A stretch of 64,000 nt of DNA, from positions 3,968,001 to 4,032,000 of the forward strand of contig NZ_CP066831.1 in NCBI RefSeq assembly GCF_016598615.1, given 5' to 3'. How positions within the stretch are numbered: the stretch's first letter is position 1; every line of letters starts with the position of its first letter. The DNA comes from Streptomyces liliifuscus (lineage in GTDB: Bacteria > Actinomycetota > Actinomycetes > Streptomycetales > Streptomycetaceae). This document shows positions 25,192 to 33,273 of the stretch, in pieces. The translations under genes and the position numbers were made by a program. The notes beneath the pieces were generated by a model, which saw only the letters and a list, made by a program, of their open reading frames with translations, did no database searches and had not been told where the DNA came from.

Positions 25192-25833
25192 CTACGGCTC
25201 GAGAATCCGCGGAGACAACGCCCCACAAGGCAACAGATCCACTTCCGCCCCCGCGTCCCGCAGATCCGTCAGCACCAGCTCGTCGTACATCAGCAGCCCC
25301 GACTGCTCGGGCCACACGACGGCCCACAGCCACAACCCCCGTGCCTCCCCCGCGAAGACGGCCCGGTCGTCGGGCGTCCCGGCGACATGCCACAACGGCG
25401 TCGGCCGCCCCGCGGCGAGCAGCTTCGCCTGGGCGGGCTTCTCGACACTCATGTACGGCCCCGGATCGGGCCCGTCGATCCCCGCGTACCGCGCACCGAG
25501 CCCGACGCCGAGTTCCTCGGCGATGAGCACCAGCTCCCCTATGCCACCGAGCGGCCCCGGCCCGGAGCAGGCCACCGCCGTGGCGCGGCCGCCACTGCGG
25601 TCGTCGCCGGCGAACGCGGCACCCGTGAAGAGCCAGCCGACGGGCAGCGGCCACGGCATCCACACCGGTACGCGCGCACGGTGTACGACCACGCCGAGGG
25701 CTTCGACGCTGGGCGGGATCACGGGCTGCAGCGGATGCACGATGCCGTGCACATCGCACTGCCAGGAGTCGGCAAAGAGGCCGGGAGCCCTGACCCGGCC
25801 ACCACACTTCGGGCAACTGGGTTCGCCCCTCAT
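25192..25833 (-). CDS. DUF6758 family protein
   Basis: A 213-aa protein starting MRGEPSCPKCGGRV, with a CPKCGG zinc-ribbon half and a partner Cys-x-x-His (SWQCDVHG) about 17 residues on. The rest is a Trp/Pro-rich domain of unknown function. It matches the Streptomyces DUF6758 family. ATG 25833 is taken as start by the family N-terminus; a TTG at 25842 lies closer to the GGGGGAGG site and is a real alternative, adding three residues. Divergent from the MFS transporter. Confidence 0.78.
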   Translation of the reverse strand: MRGEPSCPKCGGRVRAPGLFADSWQCDVHGIVHPLQPVIPPSVEALGVVVHRARVPVWMPWPLPVGWLFTGAAFAGDDRSGGRATAVACSGPGPLGGIGELVLIAEELGVGLGARYAGIDGPDPGPYMSVEKPAQAKLLAAGRPTPLWHVAGTPDDRAVFAGEARGLWLWAVVWPEQSGLLMYDELVLTDLRDAGAEVDLLPCGALSPRILEP

Positions 25834-25933
25834 AGGGCCCAACGGTCCTCCCCCTATTTGGTTGCGTCAAGGACGATCACCCGTCCGGCGTGTGCCTGTC
25901 ACCTTCCTCCCACCTCGGGAAACTAGATGTAGC

Positions 25934-25973
25934 TTGCATTTATTAGTGGACCTAACTTATTATGTGTATACAC
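25934..25973 (+). promoter_or_regulatory. Promoter and palindromic operator of the MFS gene
   Basis: TTGCAT (25934-25939), an 18-nt spacer and TATTAT (25958-25963) form a vegetative-type promoter. A perfect palindrome GTGTATACAC (25964-25973) follows immediately, where a repressor would block initiation. The block is unusually AT-rich for this sequence. Located 35 bp before the MFS start. Confidence 0.6.
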
Positions 25974-26007
25974 CAACGATCCCGATGCGAGGAGTGAGGG
26001 AGCCGGC

Positions 26008-27273
26008 ATGAACAGCGGTACGGGAGATCACACAGGAGGTCCCGCCGAAGGGGACACGTTCGACGCGGGTGCCGGCGGCCTCCTGCGTCAGCCGAAGGCG
26101 GTCTGGGCGACCGCCGGGGCATCCGTCGTCGCGTTCATGGGCATCGGCCTCGTCGACCCGATCCTGCCCTCCATCGCCAAGGGCCTGGACGCCAGCGCGG
26201 GCCAGGTCTCGCTGCTCTTCACCTCGTACTTCCTGATCACGGCCATCGCGATGCTGGTCACGGGCTTCGTCTCCAGCCGTATCGGCGGCCGCAGGACCCT
26301 GCTCCTCGGTCTCGCCCTGGTCGTGGTGTTCGCGGGCCTGTCCGGCACGTCCGGTTCGGTCGGCGAACTCGTCGGATTCCGCGCGGGCTGGGGGCTCGGC
26401 AACGCGCTGTTCGTCTCGACGGCCCTCGCCGTCATCGTCGGAGCCGCGGCCGGCGGCAGCGCCGCGGCGATCCTGCTGTACGAGTCCGCCCTGGGCCTCG
26501 GCATGGCCTGCGGGCCCCTGCTCGGCGCGCTGCTCGGGGACGCCAGCTGGCGCTACCCGTTCTTCGGCACCGCGGTCCTGATGGCGATCGGGTTCCTGTG
26601 CATCACGGCGTTCCTGAAGGAGCAGCCGAAGCCCGCGCGCAAGACGGGCCTGCTCGACCCGATCAAGGCGCTCGGCCACGGCGGGCTCGCCTCGGCGGCG
26701 GCCTCCGCGTTCTTCTACAACTACACGTTCTTCACCGTGCTGGCCTTCACGCCGTTCGTGCTGAACATGAGCCCGTACAAGTCGGGCGCGGTCTTCTTCG
26801 CCTGGGGTCTGCTGCTCGCGGTGTTCTCGGTGCTCGTGGCGCCGCGCCTGCAGGCACGGTTCGGGTCACTGAAGGTGCTCGGCGGTTCGCTGGTGCTGCT
26901 CGCGGCCGACGTACTCGTCCTCGGCTACGGCAGCCACACCACGGCCGTCGTCTGCACGATCCTCTCCGGCGCCTTCATCGGTGTGAACAACACCGTCTAC
27001 ACGGAGCTCGCGCTCGGTGTCTCGGACGCCCCGCGCCCGGTGGCGAGCGCCGGCTACAACTTCGTCCGCTGGTTCGCGGCCGCCGCCGCTCCCTACTTCG
27101 CGCCGAAGATCGAGGAGTGGACCGACATCCACATCCCGTTCGTGGTCGCGGCGGTCACCGCGGTGCTGGGCGCCGTCGTCGTCCTCGTACGCCGGAAGTC
27201 CCTCACGCACGAGGCGGAGGAACTGGAGACGCGGCACGCGACCGAGGACAGTGTCGCCGTTTTTGCCAACTGA
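26008..27273 (+). CDS. MFS transporter (drug/proton antiporter type)
   Basis: A 421-aa protein with about 12 hydrophobic segments, a charged N-terminal tail and a charged C-terminal tail. GFVSSRIGGRRTLL after helix 2 is the MFS motif A loop, and ALGLGMACGPLLGALLG in helix 5 resembles motif C of exporters. The likely role is proton-driven efflux of small molecules; substrate unknown. ATG at 26008 with GAGGGAGCC 7 nt upstream. No regulator gene is adjacent, but the promoter carries a palindrome, so a distant repressor probably controls it. Confidence 0.9.
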   Translation: MNSGTGDHTGGPAEGDTFDAGAGGLLRQPKAVWATAGASVVAFMGIGLVDPILPSIAKGLDASAGQVSLLFTSYFLITAIAMLVTGFVSSRIGGRRTLLLGLALVVVFAGLSGTSGSVGELVGFRAGWGLGNALFVSTALAVIVGAAAGGSAAAILLYESALGLGMACGPLLGALLGDASWRYPFFGTAVLMAIGFLCITAFLKEQPKPARKTGLLDPIKALGHGGLASAAASAFFYNYTFFTVLAFTPFVLNMSPYKSGAVFFAWGLLLAVFSVLVAPRLQARFGSLKVLGGSLVLLAADVLVLGYGSHTTAVVCTILSGAFIGVNNTVYTELALGVSDAPRPVASAGYNFVRWFAAAAAPYFAPKIEEWTDIHIPFVVAAVTAVLGAVVVLVRRKSLTHEAEELETRHATEDSVAVFAN

Positions 27274-27324
27274 CGGATTTCGGCCACGGGTTGGTGACGT
27301 TACTCACCCCCGGGGCCGCCCGGA

Positions 27325-27930
27325 TCAGTCCAGTGGGACGGACTTGCGTGAGGGATCGCGCAGGTCCGTTCCGCTCGTGAGCCAGCGCTCCTGGAGGGCC
27401 CCCGCGCCGTGCACCCGCTTCCACGCGGCCTCGTTCGGGGTCATGGGCAGCAGCGGCAGGAAACGTACGGGATCGAGGGGGGCGTCGAGCTCCAGGTCCT
27501 CGATCAGGCCGCCCGCCTCGGCGACCAGTACGGAGGTGAAGGGGGCGCCCGGCCATAGGGGCTCGCCCACGTCGAGCGAGGCGCCCGGGGCCACGATCAG
27601 GCCCTCGACCTGCGGGGACGCGGCCAGTACGGCGAGGGGGCGGAGCACCTTGTCGGTGTCGGCGGCGCCGGGCCGTACGGAGAGGACCAGCTCCGCGCGC
27701 GGGCCCGCGACGGGATCGACGACGACCGCCGTGGGGTCGGCCATCGGCTGGGCGGACATGCCGAGCGTCGCGTAGCGGACGATCCCCTTGTCCGTTCCTC
27801 CGGCGGTTCCGTCGGTGAAACGGAGCACCTCGATGCGGTCGGTGCCGAGGAAGGTCACCGCGGCGCGCGCGTCCGGTTCGCCCAGCGCGGTACGCAACCG
27901 GGCCTCGACCAGAGGAAGAACATCAGCCAT
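27325..27930 (-). CDS. Suppressor-of-fused (SUFU) domain protein
   Basis: A 201-aa protein matching bacterial SUFU-domain (PF05076) proteins: VRYATLGMSAQPM, AELVLSVRP and LLPMTPNEAAW are in family order. Bacterial SUFU proteins are often linked to immunity or toxin systems, but no toxin is visible here, and this form is widespread in Streptomyces. Function unknown. The ATG at 27930 (MADVLPLVEA) is chosen over an upstream extension that crosses the divergent promoter. Convergent with the MFS gene, with only 51 bp between stops. Confidence 0.8.
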   Translation of the reverse strand: MADVLPLVEARLRTALGEPDARAAVTFLGTDRIEVLRFTDGTAGGTDKGIVRYATLGMSAQPMADPTAVVVDPVAGPRAELVLSVRPGAADTDKVLRPLAVLAASPQVEGLIVAPGASLDVGEPLWPGAPFTSVLVAEAGGLIEDLELDAPLDPVRFLPLLPMTPNEAAWKRVHGAGALQERWLTSGTDLRDPSRKSVPLD

Positions 27931-28442
27931 GCGCCGAGCATAGAACTCGTCAGTGACGGGCAAAGCGACGGCTTGACACTTCAGTCGGCTGATAGTCTTG
28001 GCCGCTGGTCGGGGCAGCACGCAGAAGCGTCGCTCTCGAGTCCCGACCCAAGTCTCGACAGTCTCGACGCATGAGACTCCCCTACGGGGGATGGACCTCC
28101 CCTACGGGGGACCGGCCGGAGGAGGTGGGGCTCCATGGATCGAAGTCGACCGTGCAGTACCACCCGCTCTTCCGGCGGCTGAGTCCCTCTCAGCTCCAGA
28201 GCTCACGCTCTACTGGCTGCCACCTCTCGCACTCGCGTCCTGGCCTCCGGTGCACAACGGAAGAGCACTTCGTTTTTCCTGATCTGTCTGATTTTTCTGA
28301 TCTGTATCAGTAGCGAAGCTGCCACCGCGACGGTGCGGTGCTCCCCGCTTTGTGGACGTGCCAAACATCCGCAGTCAGGACGTCCCCATTCCGGGCAGTC
28401 TCAACCGTTGCCGGCGGCTCTCGTTCCGCGAAGGAGCCAGCC
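27931..28442 (+). other. 512-bp gap: probable long regulatory leader of corA
   Basis: A TTGACA box is at 27974-27979, with TAGTCT 14 nt on (a short spacer). Two nearly identical CTCCCCTACGGGGGA hairpins follow at about 28077-28090 and 28097-28110. At 28270-28310 there is a run with two TTTTT tracts and two CTGATCTGT repeats, ending in ATCAG: an AT-rich, U-rich block unusual here. An 80-codon frame (28071-28313) has no ribosome site. I do not recognise the M-box consensus. A magnesium-responsive attenuator is possible but unproved. Confidence 0.45.
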
Positions 28443-29552
28443 ATGTCGATGATTCGTGACCTGCGTGCCGCGGTCCGTCCCTCGCTGCGCAAGGACGGCG
28501 GCGCGTACGACACCACCCGCGCGGCCGGGGACAGTTCGGCCGTCGTGGACTGCGCGGTCTACCGCGACGGCGTCCGCCTCCCGTCCGACGAAGGCCTCAC
28601 GCCGCGTGCGGCGATCCGCCAGGCACGGCGGGACGGCGGATTCGCCTGGATCGGCCTGCACGAGCCGACCGAGGCCGAATTCGCCGGTGTGGCCGCCGAG
28701 TTCGGGCTGCACCCGCTTGCCGTCGAGGACGCCGTCCACGCCCACCAGCGGCCCAAGCTGGAGCGGTACGACGACACTCTGTTCGCCGTCTTCAAGACCA
28801 TCCACTACGTCGAGCACGACGAGCTCACCGCCACCAGCGAGGTCGTCGAGACCGGCGAGGTGATGTGCTTCACCGGGCGGGACTTCTTCATCACCGTGCG
28901 GCACGGCGGCCAGGGCTCGCTGCGGGCGCTGCGCCACCGGCTGCAGGACGACCCCGAGCTGCTCACCAAGGGCCCCTCGGCCGTGCTGCACGCCATCGCC
29001 GACCACGTCGTCGACGGGTACGTGGCCGTCGCCGACGCCCTCCAGGACGACGTCGACGAGGTCGAGACCGAGGTGTTCTCGCCCGGGCCGCGGGGCGGGG
29101 TGTCGCGCGGTGTCGACTCGGCGCGGATCTACCAGCTCAAGCGCGAGGTGCTGGAGTTCAAGCGCGCGGTGTCGCCGCTGATGCGGCCCATGCAGCTGCT
29201 CAGCGAGCGGCCGATGCGGCTGGTCGACCCCGACATCCAGAAGTACTTCCGCGATGTCGCCGACCACCTCGCGCGGGTCCAGGAGCAGGTCGTGGGCTTC
29301 GACGAACTGCTCAACTCGATCCTCCAGGCCAACCTCGCGCAGGCCTCCGTCGCGCAGAACGAGGACATGCGCAAGATCACGTCCTGGGCGGCGATCATCG
29401 CCGTGCCGACGATGGTGTGCGGCGTGTACGGCATGAACTTCGACCACATGCCTGAGCTGCACTGGCGGTACGGCTACCCGGTGATCATGGGCGTCACCGT
29501 GGTGCTCTGCCTGGGCATCCACCGCACCCTGAAGCGCAACGGCTGGCTCTGA
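28443..29552 (+). CDS. corA: CorA-type magnesium/cobalt transporter
   Basis: A 369-aa protein. A long cytosolic funnel domain is followed by two C-terminal membrane helices, the first ending in the diagnostic GMN signature (VYGMNF, about residue 324). A short acidic loop with DHMPELHW and helix 2 then lead to the KRNGWL tail. CorA pentamers pass Mg2+ (also Co2+, Ni2+) inward and are gated by cytosolic Mg2+. ATG at 28443 with GAAGGAG 7 nt upstream. It is preceded by a 512-bp leader and lies 1.8 kb before the MgtE-like/DUF1003 pair. Confidence 0.93.
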   Translation: MSMIRDLRAAVRPSLRKDGGAYDTTRAAGDSSAVVDCAVYRDGVRLPSDEGLTPRAAIRQARRDGGFAWIGLHEPTEAEFAGVAAEFGLHPLAVEDAVHAHQRPKLERYDDTLFAVFKTIHYVEHDELTATSEVVETGEVMCFTGRDFFITVRHGGQGSLRALRHRLQDDPELLTKGPSAVLHAIADHVVDGYVAVADALQDDVDEVETEVFSPGPRGGVSRGVDSARIYQLKREVLEFKRAVSPLMRPMQLLSERPMRLVDPDIQKYFRDVADHLARVQEQVVGFDELLNSILQANLAQASVAQNEDMRKITSWAAIIAVPTMVCGVYGMNFDHMPELHWRYGYPVIMGVTVVLCLGIHRTLKRNGWL

Positions 29553-29596
29553 ACTGCCCCGACCTGCCATGAGGGGCCCGGCACTAGGCTGACCCC

Positions 29597-30148
29597 ATGA
29601 CGGATCAGCTGCTCGACCAGGCCCTCGTCGAGGAGGCCACGAAGAAGTCCGGGCTCGTCTGGGTGCGGGGGCTTCCCATGCAGGGTCCCGTCCAGGGGTC
29701 CCTGCACGGGGACGGGGCGTCCTCCCAGGCCCTGTGGCACGTGTGGCACGACGGGGCGGTGTGCCTGGTCGGGGACGGGCCCGGGGAGCAGCCGTTGCCC
29801 GGGCTCGTGGACGGGGGCGAGGCCGTCGTCACCGTACGCAGCAAGGACAAGGGCGGTCGCCTTGTCTCCTGGTCCGCGAAGGTGGTGGAGCTCGCTCCCG
29901 GGTCGGAGGAGTGGGACGCGGCCGTCGGCGAACTGAAGGGCAAGCGGCTGAACGCGCCCGACGGGGAGGCGATGACCGGGCGGTGGGCCCGGGAGTGCCG
30001 GGTGGTTCGGCTGGCGCCGACGGGGTCGACTGCGTCGCTGCCGGACGGGTCGTTGGCGGCACCGCCGTTGCCCACGTCCGCGACGACGCGTCTGCCGATT
30101 CCGGCGGGGTTGCCGCGGCTGCTCTTCAAGAAGCGCAGGCGCGGCTGA
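29597..30148 (+). CDS. Conserved hypothetical, possibly split-barrel FMN-like
   Basis: A 183-aa soluble protein. The segment ALWHVWHDGAVCLVGDG, then EAVVTVRSKDKGGRLVSW and a Trp/Glu-rich helix resemble the strand order of pyridoxamine-5'-phosphate-oxidase-like split barrels, but the match is weak and no cofactor motif is certain. It ends in a basic FKKRRRG tail. ATG at 29597. It lies 44 bp after corA and could be cotranscribed. Function unknown. Confidence 0.72.
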   Translation: MTDQLLDQALVEEATKKSGLVWVRGLPMQGPVQGSLHGDGASSQALWHVWHDGAVCLVGDGPGEQPLPGLVDGGEAVVTVRSKDKGGRLVSWSAKVVELAPGSEEWDAAVGELKGKRLNAPDGEAMTGRWARECRVVRLAPTGSTASLPDGSLAAPPLPTSATTRLPIPAGLPRLLFKKRRRG

Positions 30149-30190
30149 GCGGTGCCGCTCCGCGGGGTGCGTCGTCGACTGCGGGTGCGT

Positions 30191-30338
30191 GGGGGCTGGT
30201 CGCGCAGTTCCCCGCGCCCCTAAAAACGGGCTCGTTTCAGGGGCGCGGGGAACTGCGCGATCGGCCACGAACAACCCGCGCTGGACCCACCGGCCTCAGC
30301 CACCCCCAAGGGGCGCGGGGAACTGCGCGACCAGCCAC
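30191..30338. repeat. Dispersed 3'-end repeat, copies 4-6 (one inverted, two direct)
   Basis: Copy 4 is inverted (30191-30221), copy 5 direct (30239-30268, TCGG variant), copy 6 direct (30309-30338). Copies 4 and 5 can fold into one long hairpin. All lie between convergent genes ending at 30148 and 30375. Confidence 0.9.
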
Positions 30339-30374
30339 TACGCGCCCGCAGCCGAGCCGCAGGCGCAACTCCCC

Positions 30375-31133
30375 TCAGGACGACGGGAGTTGCTGGCCGT
30401 AGTCCACCGTTTCGTCCTTGTCCGGGGCCTCCAGGGCAAACCCCTTGCCCCAGTCGGTCAAGCGAAGCGTCCCCGCTCCGCCGGCGCGGACGAGGAGGAG
30501 AGGGTACGGCTTGCCCTCAAGGGAGACGTCCAGCTCGCCGCCGGAGCCCTTGTCACCGGTGATCCGGATCGTGCGGAGCCCGCGCTGCTCATGGTGGCCG
30601 TCGGTGGCGAGCTCGCCCTGGAGGGTGAGCAGGCCGTCGAGGAGTACGTCCTTGTCGGTGAAGACGCTGAGCTGCTTGTAGGCGGGGTCACCCTTGGGGA
30701 CCTTCACGTACTTGCCCTCCAGCTTGCCCGCGGCCGTGGCGTCGGACGTGGCGTCGTCGCTCTTGCCGTCCTGGTGGTCCCAGAAGTCCGCGTCGGCCTT
30801 GATGAAGAGGTGCTCGTCGACCCGCAGCAGTTGGAACGTCACTCCCTTCGAAGTGACCGAGCCGGTGCCGCCGTCACCCTTCAACTGCATGTCCAGCTTG
30901 TAGGTGCGTTTGCCGCTGATCACGGCGCCGGACAGCCGTACCGTCTCCGCGGCCCGGGCGGCCGACTGCGTTCTGCTCTGGATCTTGGCCGGGGGCAGTT
31001 TCCCGACCCCGTTCGTGCCCGCGTCCGGGTCGTCACCGCCGCACCCCGTCACCCCTGTCCCCGTCACGACCAGCGCACACACGGCGCTCGCCAACGCGGC
31101 CCTACGGGTACGTCCCTGGGGAATCGCAGTCAC
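30375..31133 (-). CDS. LppX/LprAFG-like lipoprotein
   Basis: A 252-aa protein. Signal peptide with lipobox GVTGC (Cys near residue 31), then a single domain rich in beta-strand patterns (FQLLRVDEHLFIKADADFW, LRTIRITGD) like the LppX_LprAFG family. In mycobacteria these carry lipids or glycolipids across the envelope. Inference: a surface lipid carrier. GTG at 31133. Divergent from the MgtE-like gene. Confidence 0.8.
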   Translation of the reverse strand: MTAIPQGRTRRAALASAVCALVVTGTGVTGCGGDDPDAGTNGVGKLPPAKIQSRTQSAARAAETVRLSGAVISGKRTYKLDMQLKGDGGTGSVTSKGVTFQLLRVDEHLFIKADADFWDHQDGKSDDATSDATAAGKLEGKYVKVPKGDPAYKQLSVFTDKDVLLDGLLTLQGELATDGHHEQRGLRTIRITGDKGSGGELDVSLEGKPYPLLLVRAGGAGTLRLTDWGKGFALEAPDKDETVDYGQQLPSS

Positions 31134-31333
31134 AGGTGGCGCTGCCTCTCATGCGGGTGACCTCAACGGCGTACCGCAGCGTACCGGGGCCCCCTACGCC
31201 ACTCGGAGTCAGTCCGTCCGCACCGCTCACCAGGGCGTATCCGACCGGGACGGGCTAGCCTGAAGCCCACCCGAGCGGACATGACACATCAAAACGCCCG
31301 TAGTGGAGCCCGTACGAACAAGGAGGCGCGGGC

Positions 31334-32641
31334 ATGGCGGCAGGTGCCCCCAGGATCTTCGTCTCGCATCTCTCCGGCATCGCCGTCTTCGACCCGAACG
31401 GCGACCAGGTGGGCCGGGTGCGCGACCTGGTCGGCATGCTGCGCGTCGGGCGGAAGCCCCCTCGGCTGCTCGGCCTCGTCGTCGAACTGTCCACCCGCCG
31501 CCGCATCTTCCTGCCCATGACCCGGGTGACCGGCATCGAGTCCGGTCAGGTCATCACCACCGGCGTCCTCAACGTCCGCCGTTTCGAGCAGCGGCCCACC
31601 GAGCGGCTGGTCATCGGCGAACTGCTCGACCGGCGGGTCACACTCGTCGAGACCGACGAGGAGGTCACCGTCCTCGACGTCTCCATCCAGCAGTTGCCCG
31701 CCCGCCGCGACTGGGAGATCGACCGGGTCTTCGTACGGAAGGGGCGTACGGGCGGCGCGTTCCGGCGGGCCAAGGGCGAGACGCTGACCGTCGAGTGGTC
31801 GGCCGTCACCGGGTTCTCGCTGGAGGAGCACGGGCAGGGCGCCGAGAACCTCCTCGCCACCTTCGAGCAGCTGCGCCCCGCCGACCTCGCGAACGTGCTG
31901 CACCATCTGTCCCCCAAGCGGCGCGCGGAGGTCGCGGCCGCCCTGGACGACGACCGGCTCGCGGACGTCCTGGAGGAGCTCCCCGAGGACGACCAGATCG
32001 AGATCCTCGGCAAACTCAAGGAGGAGCGCGCCGCCGACGTCCTGGAGGCGATGGACCCCGACGACGCGGCCGACCTGCTCGGCGAGCTGCCGGAGGAGGA
32101 CAAGGAGCGTCTGCTGGCCCTGATGCGTCCGGACGACGCGGCGGACGTACGACGGCTGATGGCGTACGAGGAGCGCACGGCGGGCGGTCTGATGACGACC
32201 GAGCCGATCGTGCTGCGGCCGGACGCGACGGTCGCGGACGCGCTCGCGCGGGTGCGCAACCCCGACCTCTCCCCGGCGCTGGCCGCCCAGGTGTACGTGT
32301 GCCGCCCGCCGGACGAGACGCCGACCGGCAAGTACCTGGGCACGGTCCACTTCCAGCGGCTGCTGCGCGATCCGCCGTACACGCTCGTCGGCTCGATGAT
32401 CGACGACGATCTGCAGCCGCTGGACCCGGAGGCCGTACTGCCCGTCGTGGCGGGCTTCTTCGCGGCGTACGACATGGTCGCGGCGCCCGTGGTCGACGAG
32501 AGCGGCTCGCTGCTGGGCGCGGTCACCGTGGACGACGTACTCGACCACATGCTGCCCGAGGACTGGCGCGAGACGGAGTTCCACCTGAACGGGGAGACAC
32601 CGCCGGAGACGGCCGGTGAGGGGGCTTCTCATGGCTCCTGA
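31334..32641 (+). CDS. MgtE-like cytosolic protein (PRC-like, MgtE-N, two CBS), no membrane domain
   Basis: A 435-aa soluble protein. A PRC-barrel-like N-terminal domain (FVSHLSGIAVFDPNGDQVGR) is followed by an MgtE-N helical repeat (DLANVLHHLSPKRRAEV; DDAADLLGELPEEDKE) and two CBS domains (AGGLMTTEPIVLRPDATV; then FAAYDMVAAPVVDESG). In MgtE channels these form the Mg2+ sensor; here the channel domain is missing. The stop overlaps the DUF1003 gene by 11 bp. As I recall, mycobacterial Rv1232c/Rv1233c have the same arrangement. ATG at 31334 with AAGGAGG upstream. Likely a sensor/regulator of a separate membrane protein. Confidence 0.9.
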   Translation: MAAGAPRIFVSHLSGIAVFDPNGDQVGRVRDLVGMLRVGRKPPRLLGLVVELSTRRRIFLPMTRVTGIESGQVITTGVLNVRRFEQRPTERLVIGELLDRRVTLVETDEEVTVLDVSIQQLPARRDWEIDRVFVRKGRTGGAFRRAKGETLTVEWSAVTGFSLEEHGQGAENLLATFEQLRPADLANVLHHLSPKRRAEVAAALDDDRLADVLEELPEDDQIEILGKLKEERAADVLEAMDPDDAADLLGELPEEDKERLLALMRPDDAADVRRLMAYEERTAGGLMTTEPIVLRPDATVADALARVRNPDLSPALAAQVYVCRPPDETPTGKYLGTVHFQRLLRDPPYTLVGSMIDDDLQPLDPEAVLPVVAGFFAAYDMVAAPVVDESGSLLGAVTVDDVLDHMLPEDWRETEFHLNGETPPETAGEGASHGS

Positions 32642-33230
32642 GCGCGAGGCCGCCCGCGAGCGGGCCGCCACCGGGGCGACCGCCGCCGGCCGGCCGCGCA
32701 CCCGGCTCGACCAGCCGCAGCCGCCGCGGCGCCGGTTCCTGCCCGAGTACGACCCGGAGGCCTTCGGCCGGCTGTCCGAGCGGATCGCCCGCTTCCTCGG
32801 CACCGGACGGTTCATCGTCTGGATGACGTTCGTCATCATCCTGTGGGTGGTGTGGAACGTGTCCGCGCCGCGTGACCTGCGCTTCGACAACTACCCGTTC
32901 ATCTTCCTGACCCTGATGCTCTCGCTCCAGGCCTCGTACGCCGCCCCGCTGATCCTCCTCGCGCAGAACCGGCAGGACGACCGCGACCGGGTCAACCTCG
33001 AACAGGACCGCAAGCAGAACGAGAGGTCGATCGCGGACACCGAGTACCTGACGCGGGAGATCGCCGCGCTGCGCGTGGGCCTCGGTGAGGTCGCCACCCG
33101 TGACTGGATCCGCTCGGAGCTGGAGGACCTGGTCAAGGAGCTGGACGAGCGGCGTCCCGAGGGTCGCGGCGACGCTCGTGTCGTATTCCCGGCAGAACAC
33201 CCTCGGGGACGTGACGTAGACGACCGGTGA
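32631..33230 (+). CDS. DUF1003 membrane protein
   Basis: A 199-aa protein with two membrane helices (TGRFIVWMTFVIILWVVW; then the segment containing FIFLTLMLSLQASYAAPLIL), typical of DUF1003, followed by a coiled-coil-like tail with NRQDDRDRVNLEQDRKQNE. ATG at 32631 follows GAGGGGG by 6 nt and overlaps the MgtE-like stop, so the two are probably translated together. Function not established; a membrane partner of the MgtE-like protein is the simplest inference. Confidence 0.88.
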   Translation: MAPEREAARERAATGATAAGRPRTRLDQPQPPRRRFLPEYDPEAFGRLSERIARFLGTGRFIVWMTFVIILWVVWNVSAPRDLRFDNYPFIFLTLMLSLQASYAAPLILLAQNRQDDRDRVNLEQDRKQNERSIADTEYLTREIAALRVGLGEVATRDWIRSELEDLVKELDERRPEGRGDARVVFPAEHPRGRDVDDR

Positions 33231-33273
33231 CAGGCTTTCCTGGGCCGGTGGGAAGCGCCGTACCATCGACCCT

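Noticed and set aside
27325..27930. Contact-dependent toxin immunity function for the SUFU-domain protein
   Set aside because: No toxin, secretion or polymorphic cassette genes in the surroundings; it stands between an MFS gene and corA.
28081..28300. M-box (ykoK) magnesium riboswitch before corA
   Set aside because: A short GGTGGGGCTCC stretch recalls the motif, but the following conserved segments are not found. A covariance search would decide.
28071..28313. 80-codon leader frame before corA
   Set aside because: It lacks a ribosome site and its codon use is not Streptomyces-like. The structured hairpins lie inside it, so it is more likely an untranslated leader.
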